From the NCBI GenBank assembly GCA_963744575.1, contig CAVUUF010000001.1:1-64000 (forward strand): DNA of 64,000 bases, in the 5' to 3' direction. How positions within the stretch are numbered: the first letter of the stretch is position 1; each line of letters begins with the position of its first letter. Of this stretch, positions 1 through 8,345 are shown piece after piece. Made by a program: the position numbers and the translations under genes. The notes beneath the pieces are model-generated. The model saw only the letters and a program-made list of their open reading frames with translations, was not told where the DNA came from and did no database searches. The DNA comes from Palsa-504 sp963744575 (lineage in GTDB: Bacteria; Actinomycetota; Actinomycetes; Streptosporangiales; Streptosporangiaceae).

Positions 1-1412
1 GCGGGCAGGTCGGCGATCTTGGCGACCACGACCGAACCCTCCTGGCCGGCGTTCAGCGCGATCCAGCGGGCCGGCTCGGTCAGGGCGCGCTTGACGACCC
101 GGATGCCGGTCGCCTCGTCACCCGTGCGGCCCAGGTCACCGAGGTCGGTGGCCACGTGCACCAGGGCGCTGCCGCCGCCGGGGATGATGCCTTCCTCGAT
201 CGCGGCCCGGGTGGCGGAGATGGCGTCCTCGAGGCGGTGCTTCTTCTCCTTGAGCTCCACCTCGGTCGCGGCCCCGACGCGCAGCACGCAGACACCGCCG
301 GACAGCTTGGCCAGCCGCTCCTGCAGCTTCTCCCGGTCCCAGTCGGAGTCGGTGTTCTCGATCTCGGTGCGGATCTGGCGGATCCGGTCCTCGATCGCCT
401 GCTTGTCGCCGGCGCCGTCCACGACGGTGGTGTCGTCCTTGGTGACGACGATCCGGCGGGCGCGCCCGAGGTCCTCGAGCCCGACCGACTCGAGCTTGAT
501 GCCGAGTTCCTCGCTGACCACGGTGCCGCCGGTCAGCGTGGCGATGTCGGCGAGCATGGCCTTGCGGCGGTCGCCGAACCCGGGCGCCTTCACCGCTGCC
601 ACGTTGAGCAGGCCGCGGATCTTGTTCACCACGAGGGTGGCCAGCGCCTCGCCCTCGACGTCCTCGGCGATGACCAGCAGCGGCCGCTTCACCTGGGCGA
701 TCTTCTCCAGCAGCGGCAGGAAGTCGGCCATCGAGGAGATCTTGGCCTGGTGGACGAGCAGGTACGCGTCCTCAAGGACCGCCTCGAGGCGCTCGGGGTC
801 GGTGATGAAGTACGGCGAGATGTAGCCCTTGTCGAACTGGAGGCCCTCGGTGAACTCCAGCTCCAGGCCCATGGTCGGCGACTCCTCGACGGTGATGACC
901 CCGTCCTTGCCGACCTTGCTGAACGCCTCGGCGATCAGCTCGCCGATCTTCTCGTCCTGCGCGGAGATCGTCGCGACGTGCGCGATCTCGGTCTGCTCCT
1001 CCACGTCGCGCGCGGCGGACAGCAGCCGCTCGGAGACCTCGGCGGCGGCCGCGTCGATGCCGCGCTTGAGGTCCATCGGGTTGGCCCCGGCCGCGACCGA
1101 GCGCAGGCCGTGGTGCACCATCGCCTGGGCCAGGACGGTCGCCGTCGTGGTGCCGTCCCCGGCGATGTCATTGGTCTTGGTGGCGACCTCCTTGGCCAGC
1201 TGGGCCCCGAGGTTCTCGTACGGGTTCTCCAGCTCCACCTCCTTGGCGACGGTCACGCCGTCGTTGGTGATGGTGGGGGCGCCCCATTTCTTGTCGAGTA
1301 CGACGTTGCGGCCGCGCGGGCCGAGCGTCACCTTGACGGTGTCGGCGAGCTTGTTGACGCCGCGCTCGAGCGAGCGGCGGGCGTCCTCGTCGAACTCCAG
1401 GATCTTGGGCAT
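1..1412 (-). CDS. groEL: 60 kDa chaperonin GroEL (3' end cut by window)
   Basis: ATP-dependent folding chamber that works with GroES in the cytoplasm. The reading starts MPKILEFDEDARRSLERGV at ATG 1412-1410 and stays open to base 1. About 470 codons are visible of the roughly 540 usual for the family, so the C-terminal tail (GGM-rich or His-rich) lies outside and the paralogue class cannot be told. The ATP-binding motif GDGTTTATVL is at about residues 85-94. It follows groES on the same strand after a 96-base gap that holds a 30-base perfect palindrome, and is expected to be co-transcribed from the CIRCE promoter upstream of groES. Confidence 0.97.
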   Translation of the reverse strand, partial: MPKILEFDEDARRSLERGVNKLADTVKVTLGPRGRNVVLDKKWGAPTITNDGVTVAKEVELENPYENLGAQLAKEVATKTNDIAGDGTTTATVLAQAMVHHGLRSVAAGANPMDLKRGIDAAAAEVSERLLSAARDVEEQTEIAHVATISAQDEKIGELIAEAFSKVGKDGVITVEESPTMGLELEFTEGLQFDKGYISPYFITDPERLEAVLEDAYLLVHQAKISSMADFLPLLEKIAQVKRPLLVIAEDVEGEALATLVVNKIRGLLNVAAVKAPGFGDRRKAMLADIATLTGGTVVSEELGIKLESVGLEDLGRARRIVVTKDDTTVVDGAGDKQAIEDRIRQIRTEIENTDSDWDREKLQERLAKLSGGVCVLRVGAATEVELKEKKHRLEDAISATRAAIEEGIIPGGGSALVHVATDLGDLGRTGDEATGIRVVKRALTEPARWIALNAGQEGSVVVAKIADLP

Positions 1413-1470
1413 TTACTACCTCAACCTACGGGTTGGATCGAGTTCTCAGTCAGCATGCTGGGCATGCTCA

Positions 1471-1500
1471 CGGGCCCCGGCGGCGCGCCGCCGGGGCCCG
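1471..1500. repeat. 30-base perfect palindrome between groES and groEL
   Basis: Positions 1471-1500 read the same on both strands (CGGGCCCCGGCGGCG plus its complement). In mRNA this gives a 15-bp GC stem with almost no loop. It lies just after the groES stop and about 60 bases before the groEL start. It could be a processing site, a stabilising stem or a partial terminator that sets the GroES:GroEL ratio; the role is inference. Confidence 0.7.
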
Positions 1501-1508
1501 CAGCGTTC

Positions 1509-1820
1509 CTACTTGTCGATGACGGCGAGCACGTCACGCGCGGAGAGCACCAGGTACTCCTCGCCCGCGTACTTGATCTCGGTGCCGCCGTACTTGCTGT
1601 ACAGCACCACGTCGCCGACCTTGACGTCGATCGGCACGCGCTTGGTTCCCGCGTCGTCGAAGCGGCCCGGGCCCACCGCAAGGACCTCGCCCTCCTGGGG
1701 CTTCTCCTTGGCGGTGTCCGGGATCACCAGTCCGGACGCCGTGGTCTGCTCGGCCTCGAGCGGCTTGACCACGATCCGGTCTTCGAGCGGCTTGATTACT
1801 ACCTTGGTGGCGGTCGTCAC
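1509..1820 (-). CDS. groES: 10 kDa co-chaperonin GroES
   Basis: Lid of the GroEL chamber. It has 103 residues, the normal length. Family landmarks are PLEDRIVVKPLEAEQTTASG near the N-terminus, with the mobile loop at about residues 20-35, the GxVxAVGPGR segment at about 45-53, and VGDVVLYSKYGGTEIKY near residues 69-85. It is the first gene of the groES-groEL pair. An A/G-rich ribosome site (GGGGGAGGT) lies a few bases before the ATG. The CIRCE element about 100 bases upstream implies repression by HrcA and induction by heat. Confidence 0.98.
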   Translation of the reverse strand: MTTATKVVIKPLEDRIVVKPLEAEQTTASGLVIPDTAKEKPQEGEVLAVGPGRFDDAGTKRVPIDVKVGDVVLYSKYGGTEIKYAGEEYLVLSARDVLAVIDK

Positions 1821-1922
1821 GATCTGACCTCCCCCTCCGGAAAGGCTATGGGTGAATTGCTGTTGCTAGAGAGGGCGAACGTGGCGGCCTGCCGTCGCGG
1901 GTGCCAGACAGCCTCGTCGCGA

Positions 1923-1949
1923 TTAGCACTCTACAGCAGTGAGTGCTAA
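1923..1949. promoter_or_regulatory. CIRCE operator (HrcA binding site)
   Basis: TTAGCACTC, nine bases, GAGTGCTAA: an exact match to the CIRCE consensus. It lies immediately downstream of the groES -10 box, where bound HrcA would block transcription. Confidence 0.97.
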
Positions 1950-1955
1950 TCCGGA

Positions 1956-1984
1956 ACAGTAGTGGCCCAGCGCGCGCTCGTCAA
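1956..1984 (-). promoter_or_regulatory. groES-groEL promoter, -35 TTGACG / -10 TACTGT
   Basis: On the minus strand TTGACG (1984-1979) is followed after 17 bases by TACTGT (1961-1956), a good housekeeping-sigma promoter. The predicted start site falls at the edge of the CIRCE element at 1949, which fits direct HrcA repression. Confidence 0.75.
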
Positions 1985-2022
1985 ACGCGGCCTGGCGCCG
2001 GCGCGGTGGCCTGGGAGTTATC

Positions 2023-3270
2023 GTGTGCGGTATGTCCGAGGTGTTCTTGGAGCGGGCGCACGCCGAGGAACTGGACGCGGCCGATCCGCTGGCCACCTTC
2101 CGCGACCGGTTCACGCTCGACGAGGAGTCGCTGATCTACCTGAACGGCAACTCGCTCGGCGCCCTGCCGCGGGCCACGCTGCGGCGGCTCGAGGCGGTCC
2201 TGCGGGAGGAGTGGGGCGGCGCGCTGGTCCGGTCCTGGGACCACTGGGTGGACCTGCCCGGCCGGGCCGGCGACCTGGTCGGCGAGCTGACCGGCGCCGC
2301 GCCGGGCCAGGTCCTGGTGACCGACAACACCACGGTGAACCTGTACAAGCTGGCCTGCGCGGCCCTGGACGCCCGCCCCGGCCGGCCCGTGATCGTCACC
2401 GACGCCGACAACTTCCCCAGCGACCGCTACGTGCTGGAGGGGATCGCCGCCCAGCGCGGCGCCGAGCTGCGCATGCTGAACACCGACATCAACGGGGGCC
2501 TGGACCCAGGCGAGGTGCGCGCCGCGGTGGACGAGGACACCGCGCTGGTCAGCCTGTCCCACGTGGCGTACCGCAGCGGCGCCCTGGCCGACATGGCGGC
2601 CATCACCGAGATCGCGCACCAGGCCGGCGCGCTGATGCTCTGGGACCTGTGCCATTCGGTCGGCGCGGTGCCGGTCGAGCTGGACGGCTGCGACGTGGAC
2701 CTGGCCGTCGGCTGCACCTATAAGTACCTCAACGCGGGGCCGGGTGCCCCGGCCTTCCTCTACGTCTCGGCGCGGCTGCGCGAGGTGCTGCGGCAGCCGA
2801 TCTGGGGCTGGTTCTCCCAGCGCGACCAGTTCGCCATGGGACCCAGGTACGACCCCGCGGCCGGCATCGCCAAGTTCATGACGGGCACCCCGCCCATCCC
2901 GGGCACCGCCGCCGTGGAGGAAGGCGCGCGGCTGCTGCTCGAGGCGGGCCTCGGCCCGATGCGGGCCAAGAGCCAGCGGCTGACCAGCTACCTCATCGAC
3001 CTGGGCGGCGCCCGGCTGGAACCGCTCGGCTGCGCGCTGGCCACGCCGCGTGATCCCGGCCGGCGCGGCGGCCACGTCAGCTACTGCCATCCGCGGGCCG
3101 GGCAGATCGTCGAGCTGCTCGCCGCCGCGAACATCGTCACGGACTACCGCACCCCGGACCGGGTCCGGTTCGGCCTGTCCCCGCTGACCACGCGGTTCAC
3201 CGACGTGTGGACCGCCGTCGGCGTCACCCGCGACATCATCGAGACCAAACGCTGGGATGACCATGGCTGA
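2023..3270 (+). CDS. kynU: Kynureninase
   Basis: PLP enzyme of tryptophan catabolism that cleaves L-kynurenine to anthranilate and L-alanine (or 3-hydroxykynurenine to 3-hydroxyanthranilate). It has 415 residues, close to the usual length. YLNGNSLGALPR near residue 45 is typical of the family, and the PLP-binding lysine is K234 in the CTYKYLNAGPG motif. GTG 2023 is favoured because GGGAG lies five bases upstream; ATG 2032 is the alternative. The end overlaps the start of the tryptophan 2,3-dioxygenase gene, so the two are translationally coupled. No kynurenine formamidase lies next to them. Confidence 0.95.
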   Translation: MCGMSEVFLERAHAEELDAADPLATFRDRFTLDEESLIYLNGNSLGALPRATLRRLEAVLREEWGGALVRSWDHWVDLPGRAGDLVGELTGAAPGQVLVTDNTTVNLYKLACAALDARPGRPVIVTDADNFPSDRYVLEGIAAQRGAELRMLNTDINGGLDPGEVRAAVDEDTALVSLSHVAYRSGALADMAAITEIAHQAGALMLWDLCHSVGAVPVELDGCDVDLAVGCTYKYLNAGPGAPAFLYVSARLREVLRQPIWGWFSQRDQFAMGPRYDPAAGIAKFMTGTPPIPGTAAVEEGARLLLEAGLGPMRAKSQRLTSYLIDLGGARLEPLGCALATPRDPGRRGGHVSYCHPRAGQIVELLAAANIVTDYRTPDRVRFGLSPLTTRFTDVWTAVGVTRDIIETKRWDDHG

Positions 3271-4045
3271 GCCCGTCACCTATTCCGGATACCTGCGCCT
3301 GGACCAGCTGCTGGCGGCGCAGCAGCCCAGGTCGAGCGAACACGACGAGATGCTGTTCATCGTCATCCACCAGATCTACGAGCTGTGGTTCAAGCAGCTG
3401 CTGCACGAGTTCGGCAAGCTGCAGGCCGAACTCCAGGCCGGCAGCACCACGCACGCGATGCGCACGCTGCGGCGGACGCTGGCCATCCTGAAGATCGTGG
3501 TGGGCCAGCTCGACGTGCTCGAGACCATGACGCCGACCCAGTTCACCAGGTTCCGCGACTGGCTCGGCACCTCCAGCGGGTTCGAGTCGGCGCAGTTCCG
3601 CGAGCTGGAAGCCGTGCTGGGGCGGCGGGACCGGGCGATGCTCGGCGCGCACGCCCTGACCAGCGCCGAGCGGGAGCGCATCGCGGCGGCGATGTCACGG
3701 CCGTCGCTGTTCGACTCCTTCGCCCGCTACCTGGCCGGGCAGGGCTACGACGTGCCGGCCGAGATCGCGCACCGCGACGTCAGCCAGCCCCTCGAGGCGT
3801 CCGGCGCGATGCAGCAGGTGCTGAAGAAGGTCTACGACGACGACACCGACGCGACCGCGGTGTGCGAGCTCCTGGTCGACCTGGACGAGGGCATCCAGGA
3901 GTGGCGCTATCACCATGTCAAGATGGTCGAGCGGACGATCGGCGGCCGGGGCGGCACCGGCGGCTCGGCCGGCGCCACCTACCTGCGGACCACGGTCGGC
4001 ACGCCCACGTTCCCCGACCTCTGGGCCATGCGCAGCCTGGGTTAG
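3257..4045 (+). CDS. kynA: Tryptophan 2,3-dioxygenase
   Basis: Haem enzyme that opens the indole ring of tryptophan to N-formylkynurenine. It has 262 residues (or 260 from ATG 3263). Signatures are YSGYLRLDQLL and HDEMLFIVIHQIYELWFKQ near the N-terminus, the haem-ligand region HHVKMVERTIG at about residue 219, and GTGGSAGATYLRTTV for substrate binding. It overlaps the kynU end by 14 bases, forming a two-gene operon that takes tryptophan to anthranilate except for the formamidase step. It faces guaA tail to tail. Confidence 0.96.
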   Translation: MTMAEPVTYSGYLRLDQLLAAQQPRSSEHDEMLFIVIHQIYELWFKQLLHEFGKLQAELQAGSTTHAMRTLRRTLAILKIVVGQLDVLETMTPTQFTRFRDWLGTSSGFESAQFRELEAVLGRRDRAMLGAHALTSAERERIAAAMSRPSLFDSFARYLAGQGYDVPAEIAHRDVSQPLEASGAMQQVLKKVYDDDTDATAVCELLVDLDEGIQEWRYHHVKMVERTIGGRGGTGGSAGATYLRTTVGTPTFPDLWAMRSLG

Positions 4046-4056
4046 CTCGAGTGGGC

Positions 4057-4077
4057 GGGCGGCACGCACTGCCGCCC
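4057..4077. terminator. Hairpin between convergent kynA and guaA
   Basis: GGGCGGC, seven-base loop, GCCGCCC. It sits in the 50-base gap between two convergent genes, so it can serve both strands. No long T-run follows, as is common in high-GC actinobacteria. Confidence 0.6.
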
Positions 4078-4095
4078 GTTCGGTGGCTGAGGGTT

Positions 4096-5740
4096 TTACT
4101 CCCATTCGATGGTGGCGGGCGGCTTGCTGGTGACGTCGAGCACTACGCGGTTCACCTCGGGTACCTCGTTGGTGATCCGGGTGGAGATCCGGGCCAGCAC
4201 CTCCTCCGGCAGCCGGGCCCAGTCCGCGGTCATCGCGTCCTCGCTGGTCACCGGGCGCAGCACCACCGGGTGGCCGTAGCTGCGGCCGTCGCCCTGCACG
4301 CCGACCGAACGCACGTCGGCCAGCAGCACCACCGGGCACTGCCAGACCAGGGCGTCGAGCCCGGCGGCGGACATCTCCTCGCGCGCGATGGCGTCGGCCG
4401 AGCGGAGCACCGCCAGCCGTTCGGCGGTCACCTCGCCGATGATCCTGATCGCGAGCCCGGGGCCGGGGAACGGCTGGCGGCGGACGATCGCCTGGGGCAG
4501 GCCGAGTTCCTCCCCGACCCGCCGCACCTCGTCCTTGAACAGCCAGCGCAGCGGCTCGACCAGCCGGAACTTCAGATCCTCTGGCAGCCCGCCCACGTTG
4601 TGGTGCGACTTGATGTTCGCCGTGCCGGTGCCGCCGCCGGACTCCACCACGTCCGGGTACAGCGTGCCCTGGACCAGGAACTCGCACGCCTCGCCCGAAC
4701 CAGCCGCCGCGGCGGTGATCTCCCGGGCGGCGCGCTCGAACGCGCGGATGAACTCCCGGCCGATGATCTTCCGCTTGCGCTCCGGGTCGGTCACCCCGGC
4801 CAGGGCGGAACCGAACGCCTCGGCCTCGGTCGCCACCTTGAGCTTGACGCCGGTGGCGGCCACGAAGTCCTGCTCGACTTGTTCGGCCTCACCCTGGCGC
4901 AGCAGGCCGTGGTCGACGAACACGCAGGTGAGGCGGTCGCCGATGGCCCGCTGCACGAGCGCCGCGGCGACCGCGGAGTCCACCCCGCCGGACAGCCCGC
5001 AGATGGCCCGGCCGTCGCCGACCTGCTCGCGGATCGCGGCCACCTGCTCCTCGACGATGTTCAGCATGGTCCAGGACGGGCGGCAGCCGGCCAGCTCCAG
5101 GAACCGGGCCAGGATGCGCTGCCCGTGCTCGGTGTGCAGGACCTCGGGGTGGAACTGCACGCCGAACCGGCCGTCGCGCGGGTTCTCGATGGCGGCCACC
5201 GGGGTGGCTTCGGTCCGCGCGGTCACGGTGAAGCCGGGCGGGGCCTGCGTGGCGGTGTCCCCGTGCGACATCCACACCTTCTGCCTGGCCGGGCATGCCC
5301 GGCCAGAAGGATCCCCCCCGAGGGGGGGCCAGGGGGGTATGGGGGGGACGGCTCCCCCCATGATCAGGGGGGGTATGGGGGGGATCGTCCCCCCGGGTCA
5401 GCACCGTGGCGCCGTATTCGGCCGCGCCGGTGCGCTCCACCGTGCCGCCGAGCGCCGACACCATCAGCTGGAAGCCGTAGCAGATGCCGAGGACGGGCAC
5501 CCCGGCGTCGAAAAGGCCCGCCGGGGCGGGCGGCGCGCCGTCGGCGTAGACGGACGACGGGCCGCCGGACAGGATGATCGCCTTCGGGTTCCTGGCCAGC
5601 ATCTGCGCGACCGGCATCGCCGGCGGGACGATCTCGGAGTAGACGTGGCACTCGCGCACCCGGCGGGCGATCAGCTGCGCGTACTGCGCGCCGAAGTCGA
5701 CGACGAGGACGGTGTCAAAGCCACCGGGCACGCTGATCAC
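4096..5740 (-). CDS. guaA: GMP synthase (glutamine-hydrolysing), reading frame broken inside a repeat insert
   Basis: Last step of GMP synthesis: XMP + glutamine + ATP to GMP. The upstream half (from about 5731) carries the class I amidotransferase domain, VLVVDFGAQYAQLIARRVRE and nucleophile motif GICYGFQ. The downstream half carries HPEVLH (catalytic His/Glu), the ATP-pyrophosphatase loop SGGVDSAV and the dimerisation end TSKPPATIEWE. Between EYGATVLTR and KVWMSHGD lies an extra block of about 110 bases of C/G-run palindromes, and the two halves differ by +1 frame. Both frames stay open through the insert. Removing one base from the G7 run at 5367-5373 (the sister repeat copy has G6) gives one continuous protein of about 544 residues; the family norm is about 525. 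GTG 5731 has the better ribosome site (AAAGGTGA). It sits 13-22 bases after corC. Confidence 0.9.
5284..5395. repeat. C/G-run palindromic repeat insert within guaA
   Basis: On the plus strand there are two degenerate copies of a unit made of a G6-7 run, TAT, a G7 run, then a short loop and C6. A third inverted G/C run (C7-GA-G7) and a perfect 22-base palindrome, CTGGCCGGGCA plus its complement (5285-5306), follow. Runs of six to seven G or C occur eight times. Nothing comparable exists in the GuaA family at this position. The two copies differ by one G (5332-5337 versus 5367-5373), and that base is exactly the one that breaks the frame. Confidence 0.85.
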
Positions 5741-5753
5741 CTTTCACTGGGGC

Positions 5754-7160
5754 TCACCGGGGGCCGCCGTCCCGGGGAGCCTCCGCGTCCAGCCGGACCT
5801 GACCAGCAGAAACCTGGGCCGGGGCGGCGGGGGCCGCGGGTCCGGGCGGGGCGCCGGGGGGCGCGGGTCCGGACGGGGGCGGCGCCGGGATGGCAGTGAC
5901 GCGGAGACGGGCGATGCGGCGGCCGTCCAGCTCGGTCACGGTGATGGTGCGGCCACCCACCTGGACCCTGTCGCCTTCGGACGGCAGGTCGCCGAGGGCG
6001 GCCAGGACGTAGCCCGCGGCGGTCTCATACGGGCCTTCGGGCAGCTCGATGCCGGTCTGTTCGGTGAACTCGTCCAGGTTGAGCAGGCCGTCGACCTCCA
6101 CGTCGCCGGTCGGCAGCCGGGTCGCGTGGTCCTGCTCGATGTCGTACTCGTCCCTGATGTCGCCGATCAGCTCCTCGACCAGATCCTCCAGGGTGACGAT
6201 GCCGGCCGTGCCGCCGTACTCGTCGACCACGATGGCCAGGTGCGCCCGCTCGCGCCGCATCTCCGACAGCGAAGACAGCACGGTCTTGCTGATCGGCAGG
6301 AACTTGACCGGGCGGCTGATCCGGCCGACCGGCACCGGGCCCTTGGCCACGCCGGGCCCGAGCAAGTCCCGCACGTGCACGAAGCCGATCACGTTGTCGT
6401 AGCTGTCCTGGTAGACCGGCAGCCGCGAGTGCGGCACGCCCGCGGCGATGGCGGCGGCCTCGGCGACCGGGGTCTCCGCGTCCAGGAAGACCACCTCGGT
6501 GCGCGGTACCAGGACCTCGCGGATCTGGCGCTTGCCGGCGTCGAAGACCTCGCCGGCGATGTGCCGCTCGTCCTGGCTGAGCGCCTGGGCGCCGGTCACG
6601 AGATCACGCAGTTCCTGTTCGGTCATGGCCTGGCGGCCGATCCGGGGATCGCCGCCCAGCACGGCCACGACCAGGTTGGTGCACTTGGTCAGCAGCCAGA
6701 CCACCGGGCGGGCCAGGGTAGCGATGCGGTCCAGCAGCGGCGCGGCCAGCAGGGAGATGGTGGGCGCCCGCTGCAGGGCGATCCGCTTGGGCGCGAGCTC
6801 GCCCAGGATCAGGCTTACCAACGTGATGCAGATGGTCACCACGATGAAGGAGAGCACCCCCGCCCAGGCCGCCGGGATGTGCTGCCGGACGAGCCAGGAC
6901 TTGAGCACCCCGGCGAGGGTCGCGGCACCGTAGGCGCCGGAGACCAGTGTGGCCAGGGTCACGCCGATCTGCACGGCGGAGAAGAACCGGTTCGGGTCCT
7001 GCGCCAGCCGGGCGGCACGCTGGCCCCGCCTGCCGCGCTTGGCCAGCGCCCTGACCTGGCCCTCGCGCAGCGAGACCAGGGCCATCTCCGAGGCCGCGAA
7101 GAATCCCCCGATGCACACGATGACCAGAACGACGATAATCTCAAGGACGACTCTGCTCAC
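5754..7160 (-). CDS. CNNM/CorC-type transporter (HlyC/CorC, two CBS domains)
   Basis: Membrane protein of the DUF21-CBS-CorC_HlyC family, linked to magnesium/cobalt efflux. It has about 468 residues from GTG 7160. Hydrophobic segments near the start (EIIVVLVIVCIGGFFAASE) and at about residues 60-165 form the DUF21 channel domain. Two CBS modules follow at about 215-330 (YQDSYDNVIGFVHVRDLLG; VDEYGGTAGIVTLEDLVEE), then the CorC_HlyC C-terminal domain. The tail is a disordered Pro/Ala/Gly stretch. It lies directly upstream of guaA and is probably co-transcribed. The open frame extends to 7271, but that extension lacks family character. Confidence 0.9.
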   Translation of the reverse strand: MSRVVLEIIVVLVIVCIGGFFAASEMALVSLREGQVRALAKRGRRGQRAARLAQDPNRFFSAVQIGVTLATLVSGAYGAATLAGVLKSWLVRQHIPAAWAGVLSFIVVTICITLVSLILGELAPKRIALQRAPTISLLAAPLLDRIATLARPVVWLLTKCTNLVVAVLGGDPRIGRQAMTEQELRDLVTGAQALSQDERHIAGEVFDAGKRQIREVLVPRTEVVFLDAETPVAEAAAIAAGVPHSRLPVYQDSYDNVIGFVHVRDLLGPGVAKGPVPVGRISRPVKFLPISKTVLSSLSEMRRERAHLAIVVDEYGGTAGIVTLEDLVEELIGDIRDEYDIEQDHATRLPTGDVEVDGLLNLDEFTEQTGIELPEGPYETAAGYVLAALGDLPSEGDRVQVGGRTITVTELDGRRIARLRVTAIPAPPPSGPAPPGAPPGPAAPAAPAQVSAGQVRLDAEAPRDGGPR

Positions 7161-7358
7161 TCTGCTATCCCGCTTGCCTCCGGGGCACTCTGTGGCAGCC
7201 CCCCGCCGCCGGTTGGACGATGTGTGGAGCCAGTCTAGACCGGATAAGTTAGGTGTCCCGTGGGCACGCAATCAATCTGGAAGTCCAGCAGCCGGCTGGC
7301 GGACGGGCGGCAGATCGTCTCCTTCGACGGCGGCGCAACGGCTAAGGGAGGCCCTCTG

Positions 7359-8345
7359 ATGAGAGTGCTGGTCACCGGCGGCGCCGGCTACATAGGCAGT
7401 GTCGTCGCCGAGCAACTGATCGCGGCCGGGCACGAGGTCACCGTGCTCGACGACCTGTCCACCGGGTACGCCGGCGCGACGCCGGCCGGCGCCACGTTCG
7501 TCAAGGGCACGCTGCGCGACTGCTCGGCCGAGGTGCTCGCCGACGGCGCTTCGTCGTCTGCATACGGGGCGGTGCTGCACTTCGCGGCCAAGTCGCTGGT
7601 CGGCGAGTCGGTGGCGGACCCGGCCAAGTACTGGTCGGGCAACCTGGGCGGCACGGTCGCGCTGCTCGAGGCCATGCGCGAGCTCGGGGTCCGGACGATC
7701 GTCTTCTCCTCCACCGCCGCGGTCTACGGCGAGCCCGAGCGCACGCCCATCACCGAGACCGACCCCACCCGCCCGACCAGCCCGTACGGCGCGTCCAAGA
7801 TCGCCGTGGACACCACGCTGACCGAGTTCTGCCGGCTGTACGGGTTCGGCGCGGTCAGCCTGCGCTACTTCAACGTGGCGGGGGCGCACCAGGCCGCGGA
7901 CGGGAACTGGCTCGGCGAGCGGCACAACCCGGAGACCCACCTCATCCCCAACGTGCTGGCCGCGGTGACCGAGAACCGGCCGGTGCAGATCTTCGGCGAC
8001 GACTATCCGACCCCCGACGGGACCTGCGTCCGCGACTACATCCACGTCACCGACCTGGCCGACGCGCACCTGCGCGCGCTCGGCGCCTGCCGCCCCGGCC
8101 AGCACCGCGTCTACAACCTCGGCAACGGGGCCGGCTTCTCGGTCCGCGAGGTGATCGAGGTGTGCCGGGAGGTCACCGGCGCCGGCATCGTCGCCGACGT
8201 GGGCCCGCGCCGGGCCGGCGACCCGGCCGTGCTGGTCGCCTCGTCCGCGAAGATCTCCGCCGAGCTCGGCTGGCGGGCGTCGCTGGACCTGCGCGCCATG
8301 GCGGCCGACGCCTGGCGGTTCACCCAGGTGCGCGCTTCGCGGTGA
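7359..8345 (+). CDS. galE: UDP-glucose 4-epimerase
   Basis: Interconverts UDP-galactose and UDP-glucose (Leloir pathway). It has 328 residues. The NAD-binding GGAGYIG is at residues 8-14, the catalytic region has SSTAAVYGEPE and YGASK, and DGTCVRDYIHVTDLA follows. ATG 7359 is chosen because AAGGGAG lies eight bases upstream; the open frame begins earlier at 7260 but that part is not family-like. The last four bases (GTGA) overlap the galK start, so translation is coupled. Confidence 0.96.
   Translation: MRVLVTGGAGYIGSVVAEQLIAAGHEVTVLDDLSTGYAGATPAGATFVKGTLRDCSAEVLADGASSSAYGAVLHFAAKSLVGESVADPAKYWSGNLGGTVALLEAMRELGVRTIVFSSTAAVYGEPERTPITETDPTRPTSPYGASKIAVDTTLTEFCRLYGFGAVSLRYFNVAGAHQAADGNWLGERHNPETHLIPNVLAAVTENRPVQIFGDDYPTPDGTCVRDYIHVTDLADAHLRALGACRPGQHRVYNLGNGAGFSVREVIEVCREVTGAGIVADVGPRRAGDPAVLVASSAKISAELGWRASLDLRAMAADAWRFTQVRASR

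Noticed and set aside
156..1949. Long plus-strand open frames across groEL/groES
   Set aside because: Shadows of the minus-strand chaperonin genes.
5284..5306. Terminator within guaA from the 22-base palindrome
   Set aside because: It lies within an otherwise conserved gene with the catalytic domain still downstream, so ending transcription here is unlikely to be its purpose.
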